From an uncultured Erysipelotrichaceae bacterium (GTDB lineage Bacteria > Bacillota_I > Bacilli_A > RF39 > UBA660), in contig CACZQZ010000008.1 of the NCBI GenBank assembly GCA_902783405.1, positions 1 through 14,019 on the forward strand: DNA of 14,019 bases, given 5' to 3'. This document shows, piece by piece, positions 13,476 through 14,019 of this stretch. The position numbers were made by a program, and so were the translations under genes. The stretch's first letter is position 1, and each line of letters begins with the position of its first letter. The notes under the pieces were generated by a model. It did no database searches and was not told the origin of the DNA. It worked only from the letters and a program-made list of their open reading frames with translations.

Positions 13476-14019
13476 AAATATTATCAGTAAATGCTGGAAG
13501 TTCATCACTTAAATTTACAGGTTATGAAATGCCAGAAGAAAAAGTATTAATTAGTGGATTATTTGAAAGAATTGGAATCGATGGAAGTAACTATACCATT
13601 AAAGTAGATGGAAAAAAGATAAAAAAAGAAGTAAATTTAAAAAATCATAAAGTTGCTTTTGAAATTTTAATGAAAGAATTAGTTGAAAATGGTATTGTTG
13701 CTTCATTAGATGAAATTAAAGGAATTGGACACAGAGTAGTTCAAGGTGGAGCTTATTTTGATAAAACTGTTTTAGTAGATGAAGATGTTATTAAAAAAAT
13801 AGATGAATTAAGTGCACTTGCACCACTTCATAATCCAGCTGCTATTACAGGAATTAGAGCTGCCCAAGCTGTTGCTCCAAATGCAGTACAAACAGTTGTA
13901 TTTGATACAGCTTTCCATCAAACTATGGAAGAAGAAAACTACATGTATGCAACACCATATGAATGGTATACAGACTATAAAGTAAGACGTTATGGTGCTC
14001 ATGGAACAAGTCATAAATA
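13472..14019 (+). CDS. ackA: Acetate kinase (partial, 3' end outside window)
   Basis: Interconverts acetyl phosphate plus ADP with acetate plus ATP, the ATP-yielding step of acetate fermentation. The first 182 codons are present and open to the window edge; the full enzyme is normally ~400 residues. The N-terminal 'NAGSSSLKF' (Asn7, Ser10) binds phosphate. Arg88 in 'GHRVVQGG', His120 in 'LAPLHNP', Asp145 in 'VFDTAFHQTM' and His177 in 'YGAHGTSHK' match the known active-site set of the family. GGAGG precedes the ATG, which overlaps the lysS stop as ATGA, so translation is probably coupled. No phosphotransacetylase gene is visible in the window. Confidence 0.96.
   Translation, partial: MKILSVNAGSSSLKFTGYEMPEEKVLISGLFERIGIDGSNYTIKVDGKKIKKEVNLKNHKVAFEILMKELVENGIVASLDEIKGIGHRVVQGGAYFDKTVLVDEDVIKKIDELSALAPLHNPAAITGIRAAQAVAPNAVQTVVFDTAFHQTMEEENYMYATPYEWYTDYKVRRYGAHGTSHK

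Noticed and set aside
1..14019. CRISPR array, insertion sequence, prophage or transposon ends
   Set aside because: No regularly spaced repeats, transposase, integrase or terminal inverted repeats were found; the tRNA-Gly has no repeated 3' end that would mark an attachment site.

Overview
The window comes from an AT-rich, low-GC Gram-positive (Firmicutes/Bacilli-like) genome. The evidence is an AT-rich composition, AGA/TTA-dominated codons, AGGAGG/AGGTGA ribosome-binding sites, a LexA nearly identical in layout to Bacillus LexA, the lspA-rluD (lsp-ylyB) gene order, and textbook TTGACA-17-TATAAT promoters. TGG codes for Trp and TGA is used as a real stop (alr-like gene, lysS, PRC gene), so this is the standard code and not the Mycoplasma code. 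An uncultured gut-type Bacilli lineage would fit, but that is inference.

Layout. (1) Positions 3-1052 hold the 3' part of a Tyr/Trp-rich repeat protein that runs in from the left edge. It converges on lexA (1086-1700, minus), with a strong bidirectional terminator between them. (2) A perfect LexA-type operator lies between lexA and a divergent plus-strand run: small membrane-anchored protein, lspA, rluD-type pseudouridine synthase, rhomboid protease, queH, a divergent alanine-racemase-fold enzyme, an ATP-grasp ligase resembling D-aspartate ligases, and a PRC-barrel protein. (3) Positions 8244-8812 are a non-coding, GC-elevated, heavily structured RNA gene with its own consensus promoter. It is followed at once by a four-helix membrane protein of the OapA type. 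The pair is best explained as an OLE RNA (ornate large extremophilic RNA) plus its membrane partner. (4) A tRNA-Gly(TCC) gene with its own promoter and two tandem terminators follows. (5) A minus-strand FAD oxidoreductase with a C-terminal Rieske domain (YhfW type) comes next, then a divergent small membrane-anchored protein, lysS, and the 5' part of ackA, which overlaps lysS by 4 bases and runs off the right edge.

How the parts relate. The central run mixes envelope functions (signal peptidase II, rhomboid protease, racemase plus ATP-grasp ligase) with RNA modification (RluD, QueH). The racemase and the ATP-grasp ligase overlap by ATGA and probably act together, plausibly making a D-amino acid and adding it to the peptidoglycan side chain. 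The most notable item is the large RNA with oapA. OLE ribonucleoprotein complexes are membrane-bound and affect Mg2+/alcohol/cold stress in Bacillus halodurans, so finding one in this kind of genome deserves checking.
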